A stretch of 10,299 nucleotides of DNA from Gammaproteobacteria bacterium UBA4475. GTDB taxonomy: Bacteria > Pseudomonadota > Gammaproteobacteria > Pseudomonadales > Azotimanducaceae. Positions 1 through 5,904 of the stretch are shown here, piece by piece. Made by a program: the position numbers and the translations under genes. The notes beneath the pieces are model-generated. The model searched no databases, was not told the origin of the DNA, and saw only the letters and a program-made list of their open reading frames with translations. The first letter of the stretch is position 1, and each line of letters starts with the position of its first letter. The stretch is taken from NCBI GenBank assembly GCA_002389265.1, contig DGOD01000350.1, positions 1-10,299 of the forward strand, written 5' to 3'.

Positions 1-234
1 GACTATGGGTCGCATGCCCTCCTGCGCTGCTCCGAAAGCAACGCCATACATACCAGATTCAGCAATGGGTGTGTCGACCACACGATCGGTACCAAATTCT
101 TCAACTAATCCCTTGGTATGGGGGAATATGGCGCCACGTACATCTTGGCCCACCACAAAAACGCTGGAATCTACCCGCATCTCTTCTTCGATGGCTTCGC
201 GGATGGCATCGGTTAACGTGATTGTTCGCATCAT
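1..234 (-). CDS. 2-oxoacid dehydrogenase E1 component, beta subunit (partial, C-terminus off the left edge)
   Basis: Reading leftward from ATG at 234, 78 codons stay open to the window edge. The peptide begins MMRTITLTDAIREAIEEEM and aligns by eye with the N-terminus of pyruvate/acetoin/branched-chain dehydrogenase E1 beta subunits: VFVVGQDV (usual GEDV), TKGLVEEFG, then RVVDTPIAESG and GVAFGAAQEGMRPIV. Glu59 in the DTPIAE motif matches the conserved glutamate that activates the thiamine diphosphate aminopyrimidine in this family. The usual GEDV glutamate is Gln30. The gene starts 24 nt after the E1 alpha stop, so the two form an operon encoding the halves of one heterotetramer. A second ATG follows the first directly; either could be used, and no strong ribosome binding site separates them. 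The acid oxidised cannot be told from this fragment, and no E2 or E3 gene is in view. Confidence 0.9.
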   Translation of the reverse strand, partial: MMRTITLTDAIREAIEEEMRVDSSVFVVGQDVRGAIFPHTKGLVEEFGTDRVVDTPIAESGMYGVAFGAAQEGMRPIV

Positions 235-258
235 TCAGTCTCGTTATTGGGTGGTTGT

Positions 259-1242
259 TTACGGAGCGAAGACGCCCTGCATAAGCTCTTCGACAGGTGG
301 TCGGGCAATCTCGCTTTCATCGGCGAACGCTTCGACATCAGTGATTTCACGTAGCGCAGCTTCGCGCATGTGTTCAATATCGGGCTGAGTCAACCAGCCT
401 TCCTCGAGCGCAATCTTGGTAGCTATAGCCACTGGCTCCCGCGCGCGCATTTCGGCATGCTCTTGCTCTGATCGCTCCTCCCAGCCCGAAAGGTCGGGTG
501 TGCCAATATCATGTTCGTTAAAACGTAGAGTTTTGGCTTCAATAAATGTTGGCCCGTCACCTGCTCGCGCTCGAGCAATGGCTTCTAAGCAAGCTTCGGC
601 AACCTCAAAGACATTTTGTCCGTCCACGATGGCGCTGGGGATACCGAAGCCTTCGGCTAGAGAAGAAATATCCGGCTTGGGATGCATCTCCATTGCCGTC
701 GAGAAAATGCTCATGCCGTTGTTCTCGCAGAAGAAAATAATGGGCAGCTTCCAATTTTGCGCCATCAATAATGCTTCGTGAGCTCGCCCTTGTCCGTAAG
801 AGCCGTCGCCGGAGCAGTTCATCACTACCTGGCCTTTTTGACGCTGCTTGGCGGCGAAGCCCCATCCCACTGCTGGTGCAAAGTTGTAACCGATAAAGCC
901 TGACATCATGTAGACCTTGTGCTCGGGGAAGCTGAAGTGGAACGCGGATCTTCCCTCGCAGCAGCCGGTGACTTTTCCCGTGTGTTCAGCGAGGTAATAC
1001 TTAATATCAATACCTTTACTCAGCATGTGAGTAATGCCGTGACCTCGGTGGTGGGGGGATAGGTTGTCGTCTTGATTGAGAAACGTACTGGCGGCAACTC
1101 CCGGAGCAATTGCCCCCTCAGCGGGATGATAGAAGCCAATGAGCTTCCCCTGCATCATGCGTCGATACATCATGCGGTTAAATTCTTCCGCACGAATGAG
1201 ATTAGTCATGAGTGATTTTTTCTGGTCGATAGACAGTGCCAC
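259..1242 (-). CDS. 2-oxoacid dehydrogenase E1 component, alpha subunit (thiamine diphosphate-dependent)
   Basis: This is the 327-residue alpha half of an E1 that decarboxylates a 2-oxoacid and passes the acyl group to an E2 lipoyl domain. Numbering from GTG at 1242: HHRGHG at 64-69; the thiamine diphosphate motif runs from GDG at 145-147 to NN at 174-175, with HEALLMAQNWKLP between, as in the family. The start is GTG 1242 because AGAGG lies 8 nt upstream (1251-1255 on this strand). An upstream in-frame TTG at 1272 would fall inside the predicted -10 region, and an ATG at 1209 has no ribosome binding site. Length is normal to slightly short. Odd: the usual GKGGSMH segment reads GRSAFH (97-102) and the following GIVG-type segment reads GFIG, so the active-site rim differs from standard pyruvate or acetoin E1. 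E1 beta follows directly. Family is clear; substrate is unknown. Confidence 0.9.
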   Translation of the reverse strand: MALSIDQKKSLMTNLIRAEEFNRMMYRRMMQGKLIGFYHPAEGAIAPGVAASTFLNQDDNLSPHHRGHGITHMLSKGIDIKYYLAEHTGKVTGCCEGRSAFHFSFPEHKVYMMSGFIGYNFAPAVGWGFAAKQRQKGQVVMNCSGDGSYGQGRAHEALLMAQNWKLPIIFFCENNGMSIFSTAMEMHPKPDISSLAEGFGIPSAIVDGQNVFEVAEACLEAIARARAGDGPTFIEAKTLRFNEHDIGTPDLSGWEERSEQEHAEMRAREPVAIATKIALEEGWLTQPDIEHMREAALREITDVEAFADESEIARPPVEELMQGVFAP

Positions 1243-1272
1243 GGTTAAAGCCTCTGCGAACGTGATTAGCAA

Positions 1273-1337
1273 ATAATCAGCCGTCGTGGCGTTGACAACA
1301 ATGGAATCAAAGGCCTAGTCTTTGTCATTTACGGCCA
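1273..1337 (-). promoter_or_regulatory. Putative AraC-type operator and promoter of the E1 alpha/beta operon
   Basis: On the minus strand there are two 15-bp half-sites 21 bp apart: TGGCCGTAAATGACA (1337-1323) and the weaker AGGCCTTTGATTCCA (1316-1302). They match 11 and 10 of 15 positions of the receptor half-site GGGCCTTAAATATCA. Directly after the second comes TTGTTG (1301-1296), a -35-like hexamer, then 17 bp, then GATTAT (1278-1273), a -10-like hexamer. The geometry is the same as at the alcohol dehydrogenase and receptor promoters. Transcription would begin near 1266, leaving a short leader to GTG 1242. A 6-bp dyad, TGATTA-GCAAA-TAATCA (1263-1279), overlaps the -10. The second half-site is degenerate, so this is weaker than the other two pairs. 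Confidence 0.5.
1292..1321 (+). promoter_or_regulatory. Putative promoter of the first AraC gene
   Basis: TTGACA (1292-1297) is a perfect -35 consensus. Eighteen bp later is TAGTCT (1316-1321), a weak -10. Transcription would begin near 1328, just ahead of the AAGGAG ribosome binding site at 1337-1342. The promoter lies on top of the half-sites at 1302-1337 that face the E1 operon, so a protein bound there could block this promoter. That would give autorepression if the ligand is this AraC protein (inference). Confidence 0.4.
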
Positions 1338-1347
1338 AGGAGTGTCT

Positions 1348-2373
1348 GTGACAAAAAAGCTGACTGAACTAAATAGCTATGTTCGTCATACGTTGCTGAC
1401 GCTAATGTCCGTAGGAATCGACTGTTCTGGTTACCTTGGCCGCTTAGGCGTCACCATGGCAATGCTTGAACAGGCTGATGACAAGGTAACCCAAGAGCAG
1501 TACAACACATTACTGGACGAGGTCATTGGTGATTACCCAAATCGTGGTCTAGGCTTGCTCGACGGTCAAGGCGTATCGCTACTGGAGCATGGACTGCTTG
1601 GTTACGCAATGTTTGCCAGTGAAAACTTAAGTAAAGCGCTGGCGAGACATACTCGCTATCAGGACGTCATCGGTGCTGCGTTACACACCAAGCTATTTAT
1701 TTCTGGTGGAGAGGCAACGTTGCGAGTCACTGATATTTCTCGGCCAGAGCTCATTAATACGCCTGCTAAATTACGCTACGAAACCGAGAGATTATTGGCG
1801 CAGTGGGCGGAAATAGGCCCAGTATTTGGTGCATCTAGGCATTGGTTTTCGCGCTTAATGGTCGCGTACCCCAAGCCGTCTTATGCCGACCTTTACGAGG
1901 ATATTCTTGGACCTCACATTAGCTTTGACGCGGACTATACAGAGATTATTTTTGACGCAGATTTGCTCGATCAGCCGCTCAGTTTTGCAAATGAAGCCGC
2001 TGCAGTACTGTGTGAGCAACAATGTGATGCATTGCTCAAGCAACTCCAAAATACTGAAGGCTATGTTGCGCGAGTGCGTCGAATTCTTGCGGCGAATCCC
2101 GGCGGCAATCTTGCGATTACCACGGTGGGCAAAATGCTAGGAAACAGTGAGCGCTCGCTGCGCCGGCGTTTAAAAGAGGAAGGGACTACCTTTAAGCAAG
2201 TGGTTTTGCATTTTCGAATGGAGCTAGCCGCTAGTTATCTCAGAGGTGACGAAATGACGATTCAAGAGGTGGCTTTCACCACCGGATACTCTGATCCCTC
2301 AAATTTTCATCGCGCATTTCAACAATATTATGGGCAAACGCCTGCGGGTTTCCGTGCCAGAAAGTCCAGCTAG
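1348..2373 (+). CDS. AraC-family transcriptional regulator (arabinose-binding-domain type)
   Basis: This is a regulator of 341 residues. The N-terminal roughly 200 residues resemble the domain shared by OruR/ArgR-like AraC proteins, including LLEHGLLGYAMFASENLSKAL (about 78-98). The C-terminal roughly 100 residues are a double helix-turn-helix: VRRILAANPGGNLAITTVGKMLGNSERSLRRRL for the first, TIQEVAFTTGYSDPSNFHRAF for the second, and a closing GQTPAGFR. GTG 1348 is preferred because AAGGAG at 1337-1342 sits 5 nt before it. The in-frame GTG at 1342 overlaps that ribosome binding site and would add two residues. The gene is divergent from the E1 operon and converges on the SDR gene with 24 bp between stop codons. 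It is a candidate reader of the 21-bp-spaced half-sites in this window. The effector is unknown. Confidence 0.92.
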   Translation: MTKKLTELNSYVRHTLLTLMSVGIDCSGYLGRLGVTMAMLEQADDKVTQEQYNTLLDEVIGDYPNRGLGLLDGQGVSLLEHGLLGYAMFASENLSKALARHTRYQDVIGAALHTKLFISGGEATLRVTDISRPELINTPAKLRYETERLLAQWAEIGPVFGASRHWFSRLMVAYPKPSYADLYEDILGPHISFDADYTEIIFDADLLDQPLSFANEAAAVLCEQQCDALLKQLQNTEGYVARVRRILAANPGGNLAITTVGKMLGNSERSLRRRLKEEGTTFKQVVLHFRMELAASYLRGDEMTIQEVAFTTGYSDPSNFHRAFQQYYGQTPAGFRARKSS

Positions 2374-2397
2374 GACAGGCGCTGGGCTGGTCTCGAA

Positions 2398-3168
2398 TCA
2401 CTCTCTAGTCAAAGCACTAAACAAGGGCAGGCCGAGTCCTGCAGTCATTCCGCCATCAACGCGAATTTCTTGTCCGGTAATAAATGTTGATGCATCACCG
2501 GCTAAGAAATTATAAATACCTACAATCTCATCTTGACTGCCCATCCGGCCAAAAGCATTAAGCTGACTCAAGAAGGCGGCAGTCTCGTTACCATCGTCCG
2601 CGACCATCATGCCGGTATCGGCAATTAGAGCTGGGCACACGCAGTTAACTCGAATACCCCGTGGGGCGTTTTCAATGGCACTGGCCCGGGCAAGGTAAGC
2701 ACCGCCGGCTTTACTCGCCGCGTACACCGCCGATCCGGCATGGGTAATACCTGAACCCGCGACCGAGCCGGTGAAGATGATCGATGCACCATCTTTTAAC
2801 ACAGCGGGTCCATACTTCAGCGCATAGAAAGTCCCTTTGAGATTCACATCAATCATGGCGTCCATGGTCTTGCTGTCGAGGACTTCAATGCTTTCCTCAT
2901 CCGCGGCTATGCCTGCATTGATGACCAGAATATCAATCTTGCCCATCGTCTCTTCAATCGCGCTAAGCGCCAATCTCACGTCTTCTTCATGGGTGATATC
3001 GCAGCGCCGGTACTCAGCGCCAATCTTTTCAGCGATCTGCTCGCCCTCGGAGCGCCTTCCGGTAATCAATGTATTGGCACCCGTGCTAATAAAGTTTTGT
3101 GCGACGGCCAGGCCAATGCCCGATGTACCACCCAGAATTACTGCTTGTTTGCCTTCTAAACTATGCAT
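2398..3168 (-). CDS. Short-chain dehydrogenase/reductase (SDR), probably NADP(H)-preferring
   Basis: This is a classical SDR of 256 residues, the usual length, and a cytoplasmic NAD(P)-dependent alcohol/ketone oxidoreductase. The nucleotide-binding glycine motif is GGTSGIG (13-19), NAG is at 84-86, the structural Asn is 109, and the catalytic set is Ser135, Tyr149 and Lys153 (YAASK). The C-terminal part has GIRVNCVCP (171-179) and ITGQEIRVDGG (230-240). After the second strand the sequence is TGRRS (36-40) with no acidic residue, which suggests NADP(H). The start has AAGAG 7 nt upstream. It lies 19 nt after the alcohol dehydrogenase stop and is very likely cotranscribed with it, so the two may act in sequence. 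It is a paralogue of the SDR at 5905-6675: same length, similar C-terminal half, different cofactor signature. Substrate unknown. Confidence 0.93.
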   Translation of the reverse strand: MHSLEGKQAVILGGTSGIGLAVAQNFISTGANTLITGRRSEGEQIAEKIGAEYRRCDITHEEDVRLALSAIEETMGKIDILVINAGIAADEESIEVLDSKTMDAMIDVNLKGTFYALKYGPAVLKDGASIIFTGSVAGSGITHAGSAVYAASKAGGAYLARASAIENAPRGIRVNCVCPALIADTGMMVADDGNETAAFLSQLNAFGRMGSQDEIVGIYNFLAGDASTFITGQEIRVDGGMTAGLGLPLFSALTRE

Positions 3169-3187
3169 AAATACGCTCTTTTTTTAA

Positions 3188-4297
3188 TTATTCCTGCGTC
3201 CACAGGTAGATTTTGCCGCATTGCTTGGATACCTGAACGTCAAAGGCCTCTCCGGCGCGAGACATCGGAAATTCATGGGTCACCATGACGTCAACCATGC
3301 GCTGTACCTGGGAATCCAAGAGGGCTCGTATCAAATACTCGCGGTCGAGGCTGCGGACGTCGTGCTGTCCCATGATGGTATGGGCAGGGTCTATAACATG
3401 ATGAAGCGGACTGAGCTGGATCTTTGCCCCCGGTGTGTGGCCGCTGAAGTTTACCTTGCCATATTTACGAACCGCCGACATCAGTTTCTCCTGATAGTAG
3501 GCGACGCCAGATCCATCCACCGCAACATCGGCGCCTTGACGGTTAAAGGTCAGGTCTTTAACCCGTTCAAGCCAGTCTGGCTCATCCGGGTCAATGATGT
3601 GCTCTACGCCCATCCGCCTGAGCATGTCGACTCGATAAGGATTTCTCGCCAAGGCGATCACCCGAGCGTTTCTGTAGAGCGCAGAGATCACGTGTCCTAG
3701 GGCGATAAAGCCTATGCCGCCAATCAAGACGGTATCACCCGCCTTGACGTCCATGGCTTCTTGATTGGAAAAGCCAACCCCAAAGGAGCAGTTTGCCGCC
3801 GCCGCATATCGAAACTCTAATTCGTCAGGGATGCCGACCAAATTGGCTTCTGGGGCAATACGATAACGCTCCATAGCGAATCCGCCCGAAGCGCTCTGAT
3901 TACGTTTTTCGATACCTCTCATTGCGGCACCCTCGATACCCTGGATATCGGGATCATTGGCGTCGCAGTAGGTCGGCGAGAGGGCACTGGTGCAGGCATG
4001 GCATCGGCCGCAATGATCGCCTTGGAAAACGATGACTCGATCTCCCGCGGCGAAATTGGAACCGGGCATGACCTCGATGACGGTTCCTACACCCTCGTGA
4101 CCAAGGTGGGTGGGATCATCGTGAAATTCAAAATCATGGGACGACCAAATGCGCGAACCCTCAAGGCATACGGGCGCAATTTCTGTCTTGATAATGGCGT
4201 AGCCGGAGGTGATGGTGGGAAAAGGGCGCTCCACCAGCTTAAATTTTCCCGGTTCGGGTATGGTCAGTACTATATTTTTGCGCTGTTCTAGTGTCAT
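3188..4297 (-). CDS. Zinc-dependent alcohol dehydrogenase (medium-chain MDR family)
   Basis: This 369-residue protein has the full zinc MDR plan. Catalytic zinc ligands appear to be Cys44 (APVCLEGS), His67-Glu68 in GHEGVGTVIEV, and Cys170 (AANCSFGV). A structural zinc lobe has Cys96, Cys99, Cys102 and Cys111, with one residue more than usual before the last Cys. The Rossmann motif GGIGFIALG (193-201) has Ala where the third glycine of GxGxxG normally stands, and the second strand ends in ALARNPYR with no acidic residue; both favour NADP(H). ATG 4297 is the natural start, with AAGG 11 nt upstream and an AGAGA stretch next to the codon. It leads a two-gene operon with the SDR and has its own promoter with a tandem AraC-type operator. 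It should interconvert an alcohol and an aldehyde or ketone; the substrate is not evident. Confidence 0.93.
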   Translation of the reverse strand: MTLEQRKNIVLTIPEPGKFKLVERPFPTITSGYAIIKTEIAPVCLEGSRIWSSHDFEFHDDPTHLGHEGVGTVIEVMPGSNFAAGDRVIVFQGDHCGRCHACTSALSPTYCDANDPDIQGIEGAAMRGIEKRNQSASGGFAMERYRIAPEANLVGIPDELEFRYAAAANCSFGVGFSNQEAMDVKAGDTVLIGGIGFIALGHVISALYRNARVIALARNPYRVDMLRRMGVEHIIDPDEPDWLERVKDLTFNRQGADVAVDGSGVAYYQEKLMSAVRKYGKVNFSGHTPGAKIQLSPLHHVIDPAHTIMGQHDVRSLDREYLIRALLDSQVQRMVDVMVTHEFPMSRAGEAFDVQVSKQCGKIYLWTQE

Positions 4298-4326
4298 TCT
4301 CTGTGCGACCTTGAAAACTACAAAGA

Positions 4327-4391
4327 AGTGTAAGTCCCGCAGTATGCGACTTTAATGATATTTTTGAACCTTTGTATGATATTTCTGATCC
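4327..4391 (-). promoter_or_regulatory. Tandem AraC-type operator and promoter of the alcohol dehydrogenase-SDR operon
   Basis: On the minus strand two half-sites lie exactly 21 bp apart: GGATCAGAAATATCA (4391-4377) and GGTTCAAAAATATCA (4370-4356). Both fit GGNYCNNAAATATCA, as does the pair ahead of the receptor gene. Next is TTAAAG (4355-4350), a -35-like hexamer abutting the proximal half-site, then 17 bp, then TACACT (4332-4327), a -10-like hexamer. The offset from half-site to -10 is identical to that at the receptor promoter. A site touching the -35 is typical of AraC-family activators. The core promoter hexamers are poor, consistent with a need for activation. A small imperfect dyad (AAGT-CGC/GCG-ACTT, 4332-4352) lies in the spacer. 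Confidence 0.7.
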
Positions 4392-4398
4392 GTCACGC

Positions 4399-4420
4399 TG
4401 GCCGTAAATGACACTTAACA
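4399..4420 (+). promoter_or_regulatory. AraC-type half-site and -35-like hexamer upstream of the VOC operon
   Basis: TGGCCGTAAATGACA (4399-4413) is identical over 15 bp to the distal half-site of the E1 operon (minus strand 1337-1323). It matches the receptor half-site at 11 of 15 positions. TTAACA (4415-4420), 5 of 6 to the -35 consensus, follows almost at once. The -10 expected 16-17 bp later is poor (TTCTCT, 4437-4442). No second half-site is seen 21 bp away: on the upstream side that position falls on the distal half-site of the oppositely oriented alcohol dehydrogenase operator (4377-4391). The transcript start is therefore uncertain. Confidence 0.5.
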
Positions 4421-4499
4421 TGACCCCTCAGGCCATTTCTCTGGGCAGATCACTGGCATACCGTAGGGTCACTTCCGCCGGCAAGGAGCCCGTTGACTT

Positions 4500-5411
4500 A
4501 TGAAATCTGCTACCGAACTTGATTACCACCTTCATCACCTGTGCATTTACGATGATCAGCCGCGGGAAAATATGTTTCCTTACCTACGCTGGCATCACGG
4601 TATTACCAACTTCTTCTCCGGCAATGTTTTTCATGTAACCGGCGAGGGCCATTCGGATTACACGTTCCTCGGGTGTGGCGGTCGTGCGTATCAAATCCAG
4701 ATAGAAGCTCCTCCCTTCCAATTTGAGTATGAGCGTAATTGGTGGCGGGATCATGGTAAGGGCTACAACCATATTTGCTGGATTACCTCCGATGCTCGCG
4801 CTTCGATGGCGCAGCTACTGGCAAACGGTGCCACTGAAGTCATGCCCTTCGAAGAGTTTCCCACCTATGATGGTTTTGTTGTGCATGACCCCGAGGGCCG
4901 ATGGGTGGAAATCATGGAGTACACCGATGATACGTTTCGCGTGCAGGAGTTTACCCATGCGCCTTCCGGCGAGTGCGGGTTAGAAATGGTCGGGAATGCA
5001 GAGATTTGTAATGATGTCGATCTGATGGTCGATTGGTACGAGCGCGTTTTGGATCTTCGCGTTTTGGAGCGATTCGATAGCGATGGGGACAAGTTCGTGG
5101 TGATGTCCGATCGCAAGTACGACCCCGTCGGTAGGCGTACGCTTTTTGTATTACAAAACGCGCGTCATGACTTTGAAAAATCCAAAGCCGATGCTCATGG
5201 TGCGCACATTGCATCTATTCTTTATCAAGCGAAGGATGTTCAGCGCGCTTGGGAAGACGCGCTATGGGCTGGCATGAAGCCTTTGATGGAGCCCCATGTC
5301 GATACGCTAACGGGTTTGCTGACCGCTTATTTGTCTGAGCCATGTGGCAACAACGTCATTATGCTCACCGAGCACTATGCTCCGGGCGCAGAGCTCGCGA
5401 ACGCCGCATGA
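4500..5411 (+). CDS. Two-domain VOC (glyoxalase/dioxygenase superfamily) protein
   Basis: This 303-residue protein is built of two vicinal-oxygen-chelate domains. Domain 1 (about 8-142) keeps likely metal ligands: His12 or His13 in HLHHLCIYD, His91 in GYNHICWITSD, and Glu137 in HDPEGRWVEIMEY, with Gln67 or Glu69 near the remaining position. Domain 2 (about 162-295) seems to have lost them: its first strand reads MVGNAEICND without His, and the Glu of the closing strand is Met288 (GNNVIMLTE). His233 and His236 remain. The length suits type I extradiol dioxygenases, but those carry iron in the C-terminal domain, so that assignment is doubtful. ATG 4500 has AAGGAG 11 nt upstream. It is the first gene of a four-gene operon and overlaps the next VOC gene by 4 nt. 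It is probably a metal enzyme for a ring cleavage, isomerisation or lyase step; the reaction is unknown. Confidence 0.82.
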   Translation: MKSATELDYHLHHLCIYDDQPRENMFPYLRWHHGITNFFSGNVFHVTGEGHSDYTFLGCGGRAYQIQIEAPPFQFEYERNWWRDHGKGYNHICWITSDARASMAQLLANGATEVMPFEEFPTYDGFVVHDPEGRWVEIMEYTDDTFRVQEFTHAPSGECGLEMVGNAEICNDVDLMVDWYERVLDLRVLERFDSDGDKFVVMSDRKYDPVGRRTLFVLQNARHDFEKSKADAHGAHIASILYQAKDVQRAWEDALWAGMKPLMEPHVDTLTGLLTAYLSEPCGNNVIMLTEHYAPGAELANAA

Positions 5412-5902
5412 TTCTGGGCTTTGCGCATCCTGCGATCGTCGTTCAAGACCTGGAGCGAGCGGTTCAGTTTTACTGTGAGACATTTGGTTTTCGAGTGTTC
5501 TCGGAGGCCAATGAAGGCTGGCGCGATAATCCTGCCGTTGACGCTGCCACCGGCTTGAGCAACAGCGACGTCACAGGGTGTATGTTGGCTGGTCACAACT
5601 GTTACCTGGAACTATTCCGCTTTGATGCGCCGTCCAATAAAGCCCCCTCGCCTCATACTTTCGATGCGGCAGGGCTCGGACTGCGCCATTTATGCTTCTA
5701 TACCGATGATGTAGAGCAAGAGTATCAGCGGGTGCTCGACCTCGGTGGTTTACCGTTGGGTACGCCGCAGAAGGAGTTGGGGGTCACAGCGGTGTACTTG
5801 CGTGATCCGGAGGGAAATATTATCGAGCTGGCTGAGTTTCCGTGTGAGTCAGAGGATCTGCGAAACCTTCCGGGTGTAAGTACTTTACAAGGAGTCTCTT
5901 AA
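5408..5902 (+). CDS. Single-domain VOC protein (glyoxalase I / epimerase-like)
   Basis: This 164-residue protein has one VOC domain. All four canonical metal ligands can be placed: His7 (GFAHPAIVVQDLERAVQFY), Glu68 (CYLELFRF), His94 (LRHLCFYTDDV) and Glu140 (LRDPEGNIIELAEF). This His-Glu-His-Glu set is that of glyoxalase I and methylmalonyl-CoA epimerase relatives. ATG 5408 starts the domain exactly and overlaps the previous stop in ATGA, so translation is probably coupled. An in-frame ATG at 5342 would add 22 residues from inside the upstream gene and has no domain support. The next gene starts 2 nt after the stop. The conserved pairing with the double VOC protein suggests consecutive steps or a shared complex. 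It is likely a metal-dependent isomerase, epimerase or lyase; specificity is not readable. Confidence 0.88.
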   Translation: MILGFAHPAIVVQDLERAVQFYCETFGFRVFSEANEGWRDNPAVDAATGLSNSDVTGCMLAGHNCYLELFRFDAPSNKAPSPHTFDAAGLGLRHLCFYTDDVEQEYQRVLDLGGLPLGTPQKELGVTAVYLRDPEGNIIELAEFPCESEDLRNLPGVSTLQGVS

Positions 5903-5904
5903 GT

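Larger units (their letters stand above)
4298..4499. other. Divergent regulatory intergenic region
   Basis: These 202 bp separate the alcohol dehydrogenase operon (leftward) from the VOC operon (rightward). They hold the tandem operator and promoter of the former (4327-4391) and one related half-site with a -35-like hexamer for the latter (4399-4420). The leader after 4420 has nested inverted repeats: TGACCC (4421-4426) with GGGTCA (4466-4471), and GCCA (4432-4435) with TGGC (4454-4457), which could fold weakly in the transcript. A TATGAT (4375-4380) on the plus strand resembles a -10 but has only a weak -35 and lies inside the operator. No small open frame with a convincing start was seen. 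Confidence 0.6.

Noticed and set aside
503..511. CAATATCAT inside E1 alpha, resembling the operator core
   Set aside because: It lies in coding sequence (antisense to the EHDIG motif), lacks the GGNYC part and has no partner at 21 bp.
1243..1272. TTG 1272 as the E1 alpha start
   Set aside because: There is no good ribosome binding site, and it overlaps the predicted -10 and the dyad at 1263-1279. GTG 1242 has AGAGG 8 nt upstream.
2374..2397. A terminator between the convergent AraC and SDR genes
   Set aside because: The 24-bp gap shows no stem followed by a T-run in either direction.
3221..3700. A 159-codon open frame on the plus strand inside the alcohol dehydrogenase
   Set aside because: It is antisense to a gene with intact zinc and Rossmann motifs, and its translation has no recognisable domain.
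5342..5407. Longer N-terminus for the single-domain VOC gene from ATG 5342
   Set aside because: The extra 22 residues overlap the end of the upstream gene and have no VOC features. ATG 5408 starts at the first strand and forms an ATGA coupling overlap.
4500..5411. Naming the double VOC protein as a catechol or biphenyl-diol extradiol dioxygenase
   Set aside because: The length fits, but the C-terminal metal ligands that define that class are not seen, so only the superfamily is supported.
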